Shown here piece after piece: positions 1 through 8,267 of a stretch of 49,731 bases of DNA. The notes beneath the pieces are model-generated. The model made no database searches. It had not been told where the DNA came from and saw nothing but the letters and a program-made list of their open reading frames with translations. The number at the start of each line of letters is the position of its first letter. Position 1 is the stretch's first letter. A program made the position numbers and the translations under genes. Source of the DNA: Bacillota bacterium (GTDB taxonomy: Bacteria > Bacillota > Clostridia > Acetivibrionales > DSM-1351); NCBI GenBank assembly GCA_023397905.1, contig JAEWSZ010000118.1, positions 1-49,731 of the forward strand. Direction: 5' to 3'.

Positions 1-2
1 TC

Positions 3-956
3 TTAAAAGGCTCCATTACGGCCGGTATCTTCCTGCTGTTTGCCTTCGTCGGTTCAATGTACCTGACGGAGATCAGACCGTTGCAGGAGCTTGCCAGCAG
101 CTTTGCCCAGGTGCTCACCGGCATCGCCAAGACGGATGAGATTTTAAGCATCCAAACCTTTGAGGGCGGGGGCGATTTCCCGGAGAAGCGCGATATTGAG
201 CTTCGCAATGTGCGTTTTTCCTATGACGGCAAAACCGATGTATTGGGGCATTGCAATCTCCGGATTCGGGACGGAGAGCGCATGGCGCTGGTAGGCCGCT
301 CCGGCGCGGGCAAGAGCACCGTTATTGAATTGGTTTCCCGGTTTTATGATGTGCAAGAGGGTGAAGTACTGATCGGAGGCAAGAACGTCAGGGATATCAA
401 TTATGAAACCCTGCTGCAAAATATCGCCATTGTGTTCCAGAAGACTTTCCTGACCCGGGACAGCGTACTGGAAAATATCCGTATGGGCAGTGACGCCAGC
501 CTGGAAGAAGTGCGCGCCGCGGCAAAAGAGGCCCAAATCGATGATTTCATTATGACGCTTCCGAATGGCTACGACACAAAAGTAGGCAGCTTTGGCACTC
601 GTTTCTCCGGCGGTGAGAAGCAGAGGATTGCAATCGCCAGAGCTGTCCTGAAAAACGCGCCCATCCTGATTCTCGATGAAGCGACTTCGGCGGCCGACCC
701 CGAAAATCAGGTGGAGATCGACAGGGCTATTGCGAACCTGTGCAAAGGCAAAACCGTAATCATTGTGGCACACCGCCTGAGCGCCTTAAAAATGTGCGAC
801 CGGGTAGCGGTTGTAGAAAACCACACCATTACCTGCGTTGGGACACATGAAGAAGTTCGGGCAAACAATGATTATTACCGGCAGGCCTGGGCCGACTATG
901 AGAAAGCCCGGAACATCACCTATCGTCTGGAAGGGAGTGAGACATATGCAGGATAA
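3..956 (+). CDS. ABC exporter half-transporter, C-terminal part (5' truncated by window)
   Basis: The reading frame is open to the left edge, so the gene begins outside the window. What is visible is the last transmembrane stretch of a type I ABC exporter and a complete nucleotide-binding domain: Walker A GRSGAGKST (about residue 98 of the visible part), signature FSGGEKQR, Walker B ILILDEAT and the switch histidine in IVAHRLS. The protein would hydrolyse ATP at the inner face of the membrane and pump an unknown substrate outward. The stop overlaps the start of the next exporter gene by 11 bp, so the two are translationally coupled and probably form a heterodimer. The D-loop reads SAAD where SALD is usual. 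The substrate cannot be read from the sequence. Confidence 0.93.
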   Translation, partial: LKGSITAGIFLLFAFVGSMYLTEIRPLQELASSFAQVLTGIAKTDEILSIQTFEGGGDFPEKRDIELRNVRFSYDGKTDVLGHCNLRIRDGERMALVGRSGAGKSTVIELVSRFYDVQEGEVLIGGKNVRDINYETLLQNIAIVFQKTFLTRDSVLENIRMGSDASLEEVRAAAKEAQIDDFIMTLPNGYDTKVGSFGTRFSGGEKQRIAIARAVLKNAPILILDEATSAADPENQVEIDRAIANLCKGKTVIIVAHRLSALKMCDRVAVVENHTITCVGTHEEVRANNDYYRQAWADYEKARNITYRLEGSETYAG

Positions 957-2658
957 CCCAATGCGGAAAAACAAAAAATTTTATATGGGCATGACCTTGA
1001 ATGTAATAGAGGGTCTATTATCCGGCTGCAATTTTTTGCTTATTTACGAGGTAATGAAAACCTTATGGGACGGAAGCGTGGATTTGTCCCGCCTGCTCCG
1101 GTTGGCAGCGTTCCTCGGCGTGATCTTTGTGCTGCGGATCGTCATTTACGGCATCGGATACACCGACAGCCAGATCGGCGGCGCCGCCGTGAGCAAACGG
1201 ATTCGGCTGTTCCTGGGCGATAAGATTAAAAAAATCCCCCTGTCCCGCTTTACTCAGGGCCAGACGGGCGACTATATCAATATCATCACCAGCGATGTAA
1301 ACGGTTATGAAAAGATTTTGACCCATACGGTGGGCGACCTTGTCAAGAATACCGCCTTTACGCTCCTGATGGTTATTTTTGTGGGAACCTTCTGGCTGCC
1401 GGGCGGCGTGATCCTGTTTTGCATCGGACTGCTGCTGATCCCATTTCTCTGGCTGTCTTTTCGCGTTATCAGAAAATACGGTACTGAAAAGAACGCAGTC
1501 TGTGCGGAAAATGTCAGCAGCATCGTGGAGTATGTATCCGGCATCCAGACTTTCCGGGCCTATGGCGTCGGCGGAACCAAAAACAAAACGGTTACCTCTG
1601 CCATGAAGCAATTCAGCGATATCAGTTTCAGCTATGAGGCCCACGGCATTCCCATCAACGCCGTACAGTGCGTCTGCCTTTGGATGGGCCTGCCTCTGAT
1701 GATATGGGCGGCCTCCGGTCCGATGCTGTCAGGGGCACTGGACCCAGTTTCCTATCTGTTCATCTGTATGCTGCCCATGATTTTTGCCAAGCTGTCCGAT
1801 ACGATTTCCAGAAACCTCATGAGCCACAGGAATCTGATGATTTCAAAAAACAAGATCACGGCGATTATCGACGAGAAAGAAGAAACCGGCAGCATGGAGC
1901 CGCTTGTTACAGACACCCACGATATCACCTTTCAGGACGTGAGCTTTTCTTATGTGGCGGGCGAGCCTGTTCTGCAAGCCGCTTCCTTTTCCATACCGGA
2001 TCAAAAGCTGACTGCCATTGTGGGTGATTCCGGCTCGGGCAAATCCACCATCCTGAATCTGATTTCCAAGTATTACGAGGCGGACGGAGGTACGATCCTG
2101 ATCGGTAACAAGCCAATCAATCAGGCTGCGGCGGAGCGTGTGCTGGAGCAGATTTCCATGGTTGACCAGGATGTATTCCTGTTTGATGATAGCATCCGGG
2201 ACAACATCCGCTATGCCCGCCCCGATGCCACGGATGAGGAAATCGAGGCAGCCTGCCGGGAAGCCAACTGTGACAGCTTCATCCGCAGGATGGAAAAGAG
2301 CTATGATACTCCTGCCGGAGAGAATGGCAACCTGCTTTCAGGCGGTGAGCGCCAGCGTCTTTCCATCGCCCGCGCCATACTGAAAAGCAGCCCGATTCTG
2401 CTTCTGGATGAGGCCACAGCATCCCTTGATATCGAAAATGAATTGGCGGTCAAGCAGGCCATCGCCAATCTGCTGAAAGAGAAAAAGACGGTAGTGATGA
2501 TTGCGCATACTCTGTCAATTGTGAAGAATGCGGAGCAGATTTTGGTGGTGTCCGGCGGTCAAATCGCCGAGGCCGGAACGCACGATGAACTCCTTGGGAA
2601 AGGCGGCAAGTATGCGGCCATGTGGCAGGCGGAACAGCAGCTTTCTGCCGTGAACTGA
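946..2658 (+). CDS. ABC exporter, fused permease and ATPase
   Basis: A 570-residue type I ABC exporter half: an N-terminal membrane domain with about six hydrophobic segments (residues about 10-310), then an ATPase domain with Walker A GDSGSGKST (about residue 360), signature LSGGERQR, Walker B ILLLDEATASLD and switch histidine in IAHTLS. I chose the ATG at 946 because GGGAG lies about 10 bases upstream and the start overlaps the stop of the preceding gene by 11 bp; the frame also stays open further upstream to 838. It pairs with the preceding half-transporter as a probable heterodimeric exporter. Substrate unknown. Confidence 0.93.
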   Translation: MQDNPMRKNKKFYMGMTLNVIEGLLSGCNFLLIYEVMKTLWDGSVDLSRLLRLAAFLGVIFVLRIVIYGIGYTDSQIGGAAVSKRIRLFLGDKIKKIPLSRFTQGQTGDYINIITSDVNGYEKILTHTVGDLVKNTAFTLLMVIFVGTFWLPGGVILFCIGLLLIPFLWLSFRVIRKYGTEKNAVCAENVSSIVEYVSGIQTFRAYGVGGTKNKTVTSAMKQFSDISFSYEAHGIPINAVQCVCLWMGLPLMIWAASGPMLSGALDPVSYLFICMLPMIFAKLSDTISRNLMSHRNLMISKNKITAIIDEKEETGSMEPLVTDTHDITFQDVSFSYVAGEPVLQAASFSIPDQKLTAIVGDSGSGKSTILNLISKYYEADGGTILIGNKPINQAAAERVLEQISMVDQDVFLFDDSIRDNIRYARPDATDEEIEAACREANCDSFIRRMEKSYDTPAGENGNLLSGGERQRLSIARAILKSSPILLLDEATASLDIENELAVKQAIANLLKEKKTVVMIAHTLSIVKNAEQILVVSGGQIAEAGTHDELLGKGGKYAAMWQAEQQLSAVN

Positions 2659-2725
2659 AGCGGGTCATCAAGTGTTGTACTGCTTACCTTTTACGTTAGA
2701 TCATAAATGTATCTAAGGAGGTATC

Positions 2726-3673
2726 ATGAAAAAACGGCAAAAGCATCTTCCCAGATGGGTGATTGTAATTGTTGGACTCGTCCTTATTTTAGGGGGATTA
2801 CTCTATTATGCGATCTCGCTCGTATTTCCTTCTCAAGCGGTAGAACGAGCTGCTATGATTTCAGGAGACGGCAATACGGTCAGCATCAACGGATTTGACA
2901 TCCGGTATAGACTTTACAATGCAGAATCGGAAAATACACCCATTATCGTCGTTTCAGGAGGGGGCGGTCTTTCGTCAGATTATTTGGAAGAATCCCTGCG
3001 GTTCTTAGAGGAGGAACATCCTGTATTATTCTACGATGCAAGAGGTTGTGGGCGTTCACAAATTAAGGCCGACCTCACCAATTACAGCATACAATCGTTT
3101 GCTAAGGAGATTCAGGATTTAAAGGAATATTTCTTTCCATCTCAGAAAGTTATGATTGTTGCCCATTCCTTTGGCGGTATCGTCGCAATGGATTATGCAG
3201 CGGATCATTCAGACGATTTGGAAGAACTCATTCTCATATCCTCTGTGGATGCTGACTACAGTCCGTATAGTCCGACCATGATCACTTCGTATTTCAAAAC
3301 CGGTTTGCCGCCACGAAACCAGAGCGAAGCAAATGAATGGTATATGCAGCATATTGATGTGTTCTTAGGGCCATATTTTCAAAATGAAGCTGCAAGAAAA
3401 ATACTTGATAGCACTATAGCGTCCTATGCCGTCATAATGCATGTAGGACCAAGCAAACTTGATTTATCAACAAAACTAAAAGATGTGAATGCACCCGTTC
3501 TGGTGCTGGTTGGTGGTGAAAAAGAACACCCCCTTACTGGAATTAATACGGCACAGCATCTTGAAGAAATATTCCCTAATGCCAGGTTGTAACAAATCAC
3601 AAAGAGTGGCCATTTTATATTTGCGGAGGAGCGTGAGACATTTCAAAAAGCTGTAAATGCCTTCCTTCATTAG
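2726..3673 (+). pseudogene. Alpha/beta hydrolase (proline iminopeptidase-like), interrupted by an in-frame TAA
   Basis: A membrane-anchored alpha/beta hydrolase with a hydrophobic N-terminal segment (residues about 10-35), an oxyanion region VVSGGGG and the nucleophile elbow VAHSFGG. The continuous frame stops at 3590-3592 after 288 residues (ending FPNARL). The same frame immediately resumes as QITKSGHFIFAEE and runs to a TAG at 3671-3673. SGHF carries the catalytic histidine of this family, so the TAA removes an essential residue and the last 26 codons. A start with AAGGAGG sits at 2726. It is either a nonsense-mutated gene, a read-through case, or a sequencing error. The usual acidic residue region reads GGEKEHP, so the Asp of the triad is also not canonical. 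The gene ends only 8 bp from the convergent metallo-beta-lactamase gene. Confidence 0.8.
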
Positions 3674-3681
3674 GTAAAGAG

Positions 3682-4782
3682 CTACGGTACAAATCGCTTT
3701 TTTCTGTCTTTACCTTCGGGACGCAATCCATTTTCAAGCAGTACAGCTGTGATCACAGTCTTTAAAAACGGTGGCATTTTGGGAAATTCCGTATTAAAGA
3801 ATTTCCTGATCGCAGGATTATCCCGTCTGCTTTTTAGCTTTTTGTATATCTGATTAATCGTAAGCCCCAACGGGTTGCTTTTAGCTGCCAACAGCACTTG
3901 TCCGGTAAACTCCGCATATTCTTCCAGAAGTGATTCAAGAAATCTGACCGCTTCCTCATCCTTCATCACAGTATGAGTGTGTCCCGAAATTAAGATTTCT
4001 GCCACTTTACTTTTAAATAATTGAATACTTTTGTTTAGTACAGCTTTCACTTTATCTGAGCTTGAATCCGGCCAGCAGTTGAAGAACTCAAAGGTTTCAT
4101 CTGCAAGAACCAGGGCCTTTATATCCGGCAGAAAGAACACTACCTCATCCGGTGAATGCCCGCGGGCCTCCATAACATATACATGATCATTAAAATTCCA
4201 CCCTCGCCAGAAGGTTTTACCTATTTCCATATCCACCGGTTCTGTTTTTTCAAGCGGAGTTATTGTCTCAATGGAAGTCTCCAGAGGCAGGAACTTTTTC
4301 AGCGTATTTTTGATGAGTATATGTAGGGGCGTATCCTCATTTTTAAGCCTTGTCAGTTTCAGAACACGTATAAGCGTGGCGGGAAATTTGCTTGGGCCAC
4401 TTAAATAATCATAATATTGCTCAATGTTTTTAAATTTCCTGTAGAAATCTTTTTCAGCGTCAAGCCCGGCAATGCCGGCCCTGGAGATATAGTGCTCCTT
4501 TTCATCCGCGGAAATCGTCTGAATAATGCTATTATTTCCGACATGGTCAGGATGGCAATGGCTGTTAAAGAGAATCAGCTTCCGAAAAGGCCTGAGCTGC
4601 TCGACTGCAATAATCAATCTTTCTCTGAAAAAAACCGTTGCCCCAGTGTCAATCACATATACAATATCGCCGGCCTTATATACAACGGAATTCGCTATAT
4701 CCGGCTCCTTCATGATGGAAGAAGGTATTTTGCCTTCAACCATAAATGCGTTTTTTGCAAATTGAATAATTTCTCCATACAT
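3682..4782 (-). CDS. Metallo-beta-lactamase-fold hydrolase
   Basis: A 366-residue MBL-fold protein. The zinc-binding motif HCHPDH is complete (H75, H77, D79, H80 from the chosen start), and later metal-ligand regions are visible as EARGHSPDE, LVLADETFEF and ISGHTHT. The start at 4782 is preferred over an in-frame ATG at 4827 because GGAG lies about 9 bases before it. A C-terminal region of about 80 residues (LTINQIYKKLKS onward) follows the core fold, as in MBL hydrolases with an added helical domain. The gene is divergent from a TetR regulator, with two matching palindromic operators between them, so it is probably repressed by that protein until an inducer is present. Substrate unknown: thioester, lactone and beta-lactam are all possible for this superfamily. 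Confidence 0.88.
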   Translation of the reverse strand: MYGEIIQFAKNAFMVEGKIPSSIMKEPDIANSVVYKAGDIVYVIDTGATVFFRERLIIAVEQLRPFRKLILFNSHCHPDHVGNNSIIQTISADEKEHYISRAGIAGLDAEKDFYRKFKNIEQYYDYLSGPSKFPATLIRVLKLTRLKNEDTPLHILIKNTLKKFLPLETSIETITPLEKTEPVDMEIGKTFWRGWNFNDHVYVMEARGHSPDEVVFFLPDIKALVLADETFEFFNCWPDSSSDKVKAVLNKSIQLFKSKVAEILISGHTHTVMKDEEAVRFLESLLEEYAEFTGQVLLAAKSNPLGLTINQIYKKLKSRRDNPAIRKFFNTEFPKMPPFLKTVITAVLLENGLRPEGKDRKKRFVP

Positions 4783-4833
4783 AAAATTCACTCCATTCCT
4801 TTCTTTAAACACAACCTGGCTTTCCATCTCTAT

Positions 4834-4879
4834 AAAAAGCAGTAATATTAGTACGGTTGTACTAATATTACTGCTTTTT
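4834..4879. promoter_or_regulatory. Palindrome with TetR-type operator O1
   Basis: Perfect inverted repeat with 21-bp arms (4834-4854 and 4859-4879) around a 4-bp centre. Its core, TTAGTACGGTTGTACTAA at 4848-4865, has the same form as a second site at 4953-4970. It lies just upstream of the MBL gene and would block its promoter when bound. The long arms ending in a T run could also form a terminator-like hairpin in transcripts running rightward. Confidence 0.7.
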
Positions 4880-4952
4880 TATTTTCCTGTCAATGATCTC
4901 TTATTATGTTGATAAAATTTTATGATTTGGTTATGTACTATTGGTTGTAAAT

Positions 4953-4970
4953 TTAGTACAATTATACTAA
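4953..4970. promoter_or_regulatory. TetR-type operator O2
   Basis: TTAGTACAATTATACTAA is an inverted repeat (TTAGTA / TACTAA) that matches the core of the operator at 4848-4865 in 15 of 18 positions. The two sites are 105 bp apart start to start, about ten helical turns, in the gap between the divergent MBL and TetR genes. This is what a self-regulated TetR switch would show. Confidence 0.65.
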
Positions 4971-5064
4971 TCAATGCTTGGGTCACAGAATTTATGATGC
5001 CGATTCTAATATTGATTAAGACAGTTGAGGTAAAATAATACAATTAAAGGAGCGGGTTCCATCA

Positions 5065-5661
5065 ATGGGTGACGATTTAAAGGAAAAAATTCTTAACAAG
5101 GCGCTGGAGCTATTTAATATATATGGATATGAATCCGTTAAGATGAGAGATATATCAGGAGCATTAAATATCAGTCCCGGAAATCTGACCTATCACTATA
5201 AAAAAAAAGACGATATTATTTTCGCAATTGTTCAACAACAGCGCAGAGATCACCAAAACAGAAAATGTACGGAGGATATGACCTTCGAAGAAATCAATGA
5301 GCTTTTAAAGGCTAATGTAGAGCATCAAAAAAAATATTTTTTCTATTTTAATAACATTACTGAGCTTCCCAGAAAGTACCCTGAGATCGCAAAAATCCAG
5401 ATCGAAATTAAAAGGGAATTCTACAATTTATTAAAGGAGATATTCCAAAATTTTGTAAGAAAAGGATTCATGAAGCCCGAAGCTGTTGAAGGGGCATATG
5501 ACGATTTGGCTTTTGCCATTATATCCATTGTGGTCTTTTGGACACAGGAAACCTTTTTACAAAATGATTTTGTATCAACTCCAAAGAATCTTCTATCCGT
5601 TGTGTGGAATATTATCCGCCCCAATTTATCCCATAAAGGAATTCGATTAATACCTTGTTGA
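5065..5661 (+). CDS. TetR/AcrR-family transcriptional regulator
   Basis: A 198-residue regulator. The N-terminal helix-turn-helix is clear: ALELFNIYGYESVKMRDI, then ISPGNLTYHYKKKDDI (about residues 27-50). The C-terminal ligand-binding half is of the general TetR type. The ATG follows AAAGGAG at a good distance. It is divergent from the MBL-fold gene and flanked by two matching 18-bp palindromes, so it most likely represses that gene and itself. The inducer is unknown. Confidence 0.9.
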   Translation: MGDDLKEKILNKALELFNIYGYESVKMRDISGALNISPGNLTYHYKKKDDIIFAIVQQQRRDHQNRKCTEDMTFEEINELLKANVEHQKKYFFYFNNITELPRKYPEIAKIQIEIKREFYNLLKEIFQNFVRKGFMKPEAVEGAYDDLAFAIISIVVFWTQETFLQNDFVSTPKNLLSVVWNIIRPNLSHKGIRLIPC

Positions 5662-5730
5662 AAAAGCAACAGCCGGGCTGAGGCTTAATTTTCCTGCCTG
5701 CAATATGAGAAGGCGATAAATAGGGCTTTT

Positions 5731-6669
5731 TCAGTTAGAAACTGAAATTGATTTTTCTCCGCTTATCCCGGCAACTTGTTCATTTACAGCAATTGAGAAA
5801 ATATGCGGAGTCATTAAAAATATCGTTGACGTTGCATCTGCTAAAACAATGATGCCATATTCATTGATATAAACGTCACCGGAAGCACTTGTGGTGGGAC
5901 CTGTGGTTACGGATATGCTGTCGCCGACTTCAACATAATTGTAGATGTTTTTAAGGAGGTCAGTATCACAATTTTGCGGGAATGGATCAGGTGGAGTCAA
6001 ATAAGTTATGGAATCGTCATAAGCACTATTGCTGAAAAAAAGAATTGCTATTTTATCAATGCTGAAAGCAACCGGCTCATCACCCAGAAGCAGAAGCGGT
6101 ATACTTCCTGCATCAGGCGCTTTGTAAAGTGAATTAATTGTTCCTGATACTGTGGCAAATCTATTTGAAAAAATGCTGACAGCCGCACCTTGATATATCG
6201 TCACTATTTGCTCCAGAACATGGGCAAATTGATCTAAAGCAAAGCAAGAGCTATTATCGGCACTGTTTAATTTAACAATCCGCAGATTGGTTTTGGATAC
6301 CATCGTACTTGAGAAAAAAACCGTGGCATTTGATGTATTTATTAATGAAACATGAATTGGTGCTTCATTAACGCTTAAAACAGCTATTCCACTCATACTT
6401 CCCGCTTTGTCCTGTGAATTGCTGTCAAAATCATGACCTTTGTCGGAAACCAATTTAAAAACAATGCCGGGCGAAGCAGAGGTTGTCTGCGTAGCCAAAC
6501 ACCAGTCGATGACGTATATGCCATTTTCAGAAATGGTAATAACTCCTGTCGCATTATCATAACTTATATTCCCTGACATAGTAATTGTTTCATCGAATAT
6601 AACATTATTATTATTTAAAACACTGGCGTTATTATTGTTTTGAAGCTGTAATACCGTATCGCTCATCAC
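5731..6669 (-). CDS. BclA-like spore-surface protein (C1q/TNF-like jelly-roll domain)
   Basis: A 312-residue protein with no signal peptide. Residues about 1-135 resemble the jelly-roll domain of exosporium proteins: an Asn-rich leader (QNNNNASVLNNNNV), DETITMSGNISYDNATGVIT, ISENGIYVIDW, and a terminal strand TNLRIVKL. Residues about 140-312 look like a second domain seen in clostridial spore-coat-associated proteins (ALDQFAHVLEQIVTIY, LYKAPDAGS, CDTDLL, ASGDVYINEYGIIVL). No collagen-like Gly-X-Y stretch is present. A ribosome-binding site (AAAGGGG) precedes the start. By family, it would sit on the spore outer layer and be made late in sporulation in the mother cell. Two adjacent ATGs at the start make the first residue uncertain. 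Confidence 0.65.
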   Translation of the reverse strand: MMSDTVLQLQNNNNASVLNNNNVIFDETITMSGNISYDNATGVITISENGIYVIDWCLATQTTSASPGIVFKLVSDKGHDFDSNSQDKAGSMSGIAVLSVNEAPIHVSLINTSNATVFFSSTMVSKTNLRIVKLNSADNSSCFALDQFAHVLEQIVTIYQGAAVSIFSNRFATVSGTINSLYKAPDAGSIPLLLLGDEPVAFSIDKIAILFFSNSAYDDSITYLTPPDPFPQNCDTDLLKNIYNYVEVGDSISVTTGPTTSASGDVYINEYGIIVLADATSTIFLMTPHIFSIAVNEQVAGISGEKSISVSN

Positions 6670-6922
6670 TGTACCCCTTTATATACGATTTTGATTGGTC
6701 TCTATATTAATATATGTTTTTTATCTGAAAGTGTTATATACAATCGCTTTTTTATGACGGTTGCTATCTGGACATTCAAAAAAAGCGTTATAAAACATCC
6801 AACCGTTGTTCAAACCGGTGGGACTATTCCGTTCGCTTTAAGTGCTGAAAACCCTGATAAATCTGACTTTACAGGCGGATTAAGGTAAATCAGATGAATA
6901 TGGATGCGGAGTATTATATATG
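6670..6922. other. Intergenic stretch, no gene seen
   Basis: About 250 bp between two leftward genes. A short rightward frame exists (6691-6888) but has no ribosome-binding site and no recognisable motif. I see no clear hairpin terminator. The right part should contain the 3' end of the PNT-family transcript, and the left part the promoter of the spore-surface gene. Confidence 0.4.
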
Positions 6923-8035
6923 CTAAAGCTGTTTATAGGGATAAACTAATGAGCGGTTCTGAAAAGTCAAGATATCTTTGTTTAATACTTTTCCGTCTTT
7001 TATATCAGTAGCATCATTCAAAACCTTATTATCCGACTGCTCAACGATATATGATAAATAAGGCAGAATACTGTTTGATATTTCCCATGTAGCGCTATTC
7101 CAAAGTAAAGTAGGCGTATGATCCACAGCATAATATTTGATATTGCCGATTTTAAAGATAGGATTGGAAAAATCCGTTGGATGTGCAAAACTAAATCCCA
7201 TGCCCAATGCGCAGCTGATGTCAATTACCAGACATGGTTTAGTGAATTTAGCAATGTCGTCTTCGTTAATATAAATATCCGGATTATTTGGATTCTGTAG
7301 AACACCATTGACTATTATATCCGCAGTTGCCAGCTCATCCACAAAAGGTCTTTTATTCCCGTTGAAACCAACCGTTTCGATTATGCCCGTGTCATTTTTT
7401 ATGATCTGGCTATACTGGATTCCCGGTATTTTGTTTGAAGATAAAAACGTGGGGCGTTGAGTATATACCACTATATCGTTAAAGCCGTGTCCTTGCAATG
7501 CATGTATCGCTCCGCGGCTGACAGAGCCTAAACTTATCACAATAGCCTTTCGCTTAGGACCAAAGTTCCCATCAATTCCCGTTAATTGCAAAGCATGCTG
7601 CACACCGCAGTATCCGGCCATTTCATTATTTCTGCTGAATAAGTGGATTAAATCACGCTCTCCCTGATGATACATATTTTCCCATGCAATAAGAGTTAAT
7701 TTTTTATTAATAGCAATCTGAGTAATGATACTCTGCTGTACACTGTGCAACCATCCCCACACAATAGCCCCCTCTTGTATTTCTTCGAAGTCCTCCGCCA
7801 CAGGTTTCGTGATTAAAATTGTTTTAAAGTCCCTTAATAATTTATCGCGCTGTATTAAGTGATTTCCGGTTAAAGAGTATATTGTTTCATCTTCCATATC
7901 AAAATGTTCCCCATACCTTTTTTCAAAATATAAATGTTCTCGTATTTTTATAGGTATTTGACGAATATGCTCCGGATGAATAGGTACCCTTTTCTCATTT
8001 TCCTTCTTCGATGTGCCAATTACTGCAATATCCAT
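6923..8035 (-). CDS. Alanine dehydrogenase/PNT-family NAD(P)-dependent enzyme, CEOS-like
   Basis: A 370-residue protein of the alanine dehydrogenase/transhydrogenase family. The N-terminal signature is modified to GTSKKENEKRVPIHP, an internal dinucleotide-binding segment reads AIVISLGSVSRGAIHAL, and the C-terminus has HTPTLLWNSATWEISNSI. The pattern (WGWLHSVQQS, YCGVQHALQL, late TPTLLW) is closer to N5-(carboxyethyl)ornithine synthase, which reductively joins pyruvate to ornithine, than to true alanine dehydrogenase; this is from memory of that family, not a search. The start at 8035 follows GAAAGGA by 7 bases; an in-frame ATG at 8086 lacks this. It stands alone between a spore-surface gene and a secreted protease. 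Confidence 0.75.
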   Translation of the reverse strand: MDIAVIGTSKKENEKRVPIHPEHIRQIPIKIREHLYFEKRYGEHFDMEDETIYSLTGNHLIQRDKLLRDFKTILITKPVAEDFEEIQEGAIVWGWLHSVQQSIITQIAINKKLTLIAWENMYHQGERDLIHLFSRNNEMAGYCGVQHALQLTGIDGNFGPKRKAIVISLGSVSRGAIHALQGHGFNDIVVYTQRPTFLSSNKIPGIQYSQIIKNDTGIIETVGFNGNKRPFVDELATADIIVNGVLQNPNNPDIYINEDDIAKFTKPCLVIDISCALGMGFSFAHPTDFSNPIFKIGNIKYYAVDHTPTLLWNSATWEISNSILPYLSYIVEQSDNKVLNDATDIKDGKVLNKDILTFQNRSLVYPYKQL

Positions 8036-8173
8036 TTTTAATCCTTTCACTGATATTCTTTTATCTGTCTGGATAGAATTTAACATACCCTTTATTAGCT
8101 TGACCAGAAAACCAATTATTAATCTGAATTTTACCCAAATATCAACTAATATTTGCGGCCGGGCGCACTACGA

Positions 8174-8205
8174 TAAAAGAGAGCCAAATTAATAGCCCTC
8201 TTTTA
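8174..8205 (-). terminator. Possible terminator after the subtilase gene
   Basis: Inverted repeat TAAAAGAG / CTCTTTTA (arms 8174-8181 and 8198-8205) lies about 65 bp past the stop of the leftward protease gene. The T-rich right arm on the minus strand is terminator-like, but the stem is short and the loop is long. Confidence 0.35.
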
Positions 8206-8267
8206 CTCGCAATACTTAAATGCTCAAGGAATAATCCGCAAAATAATATTTTGGTAAGGGTAAGTTG

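Noticed and set aside
144..773. 209-codon minus-strand frame under the ABC exporter
   Set aside because: Antisense to a gene with complete Walker and signature motifs; its own translation shows no recognisable domain.
6691..6888. 65-codon plus-strand frame
   Set aside because: No ribosome-binding site, no motif, and it overlaps the likely promoter of the leftward spore-surface gene.
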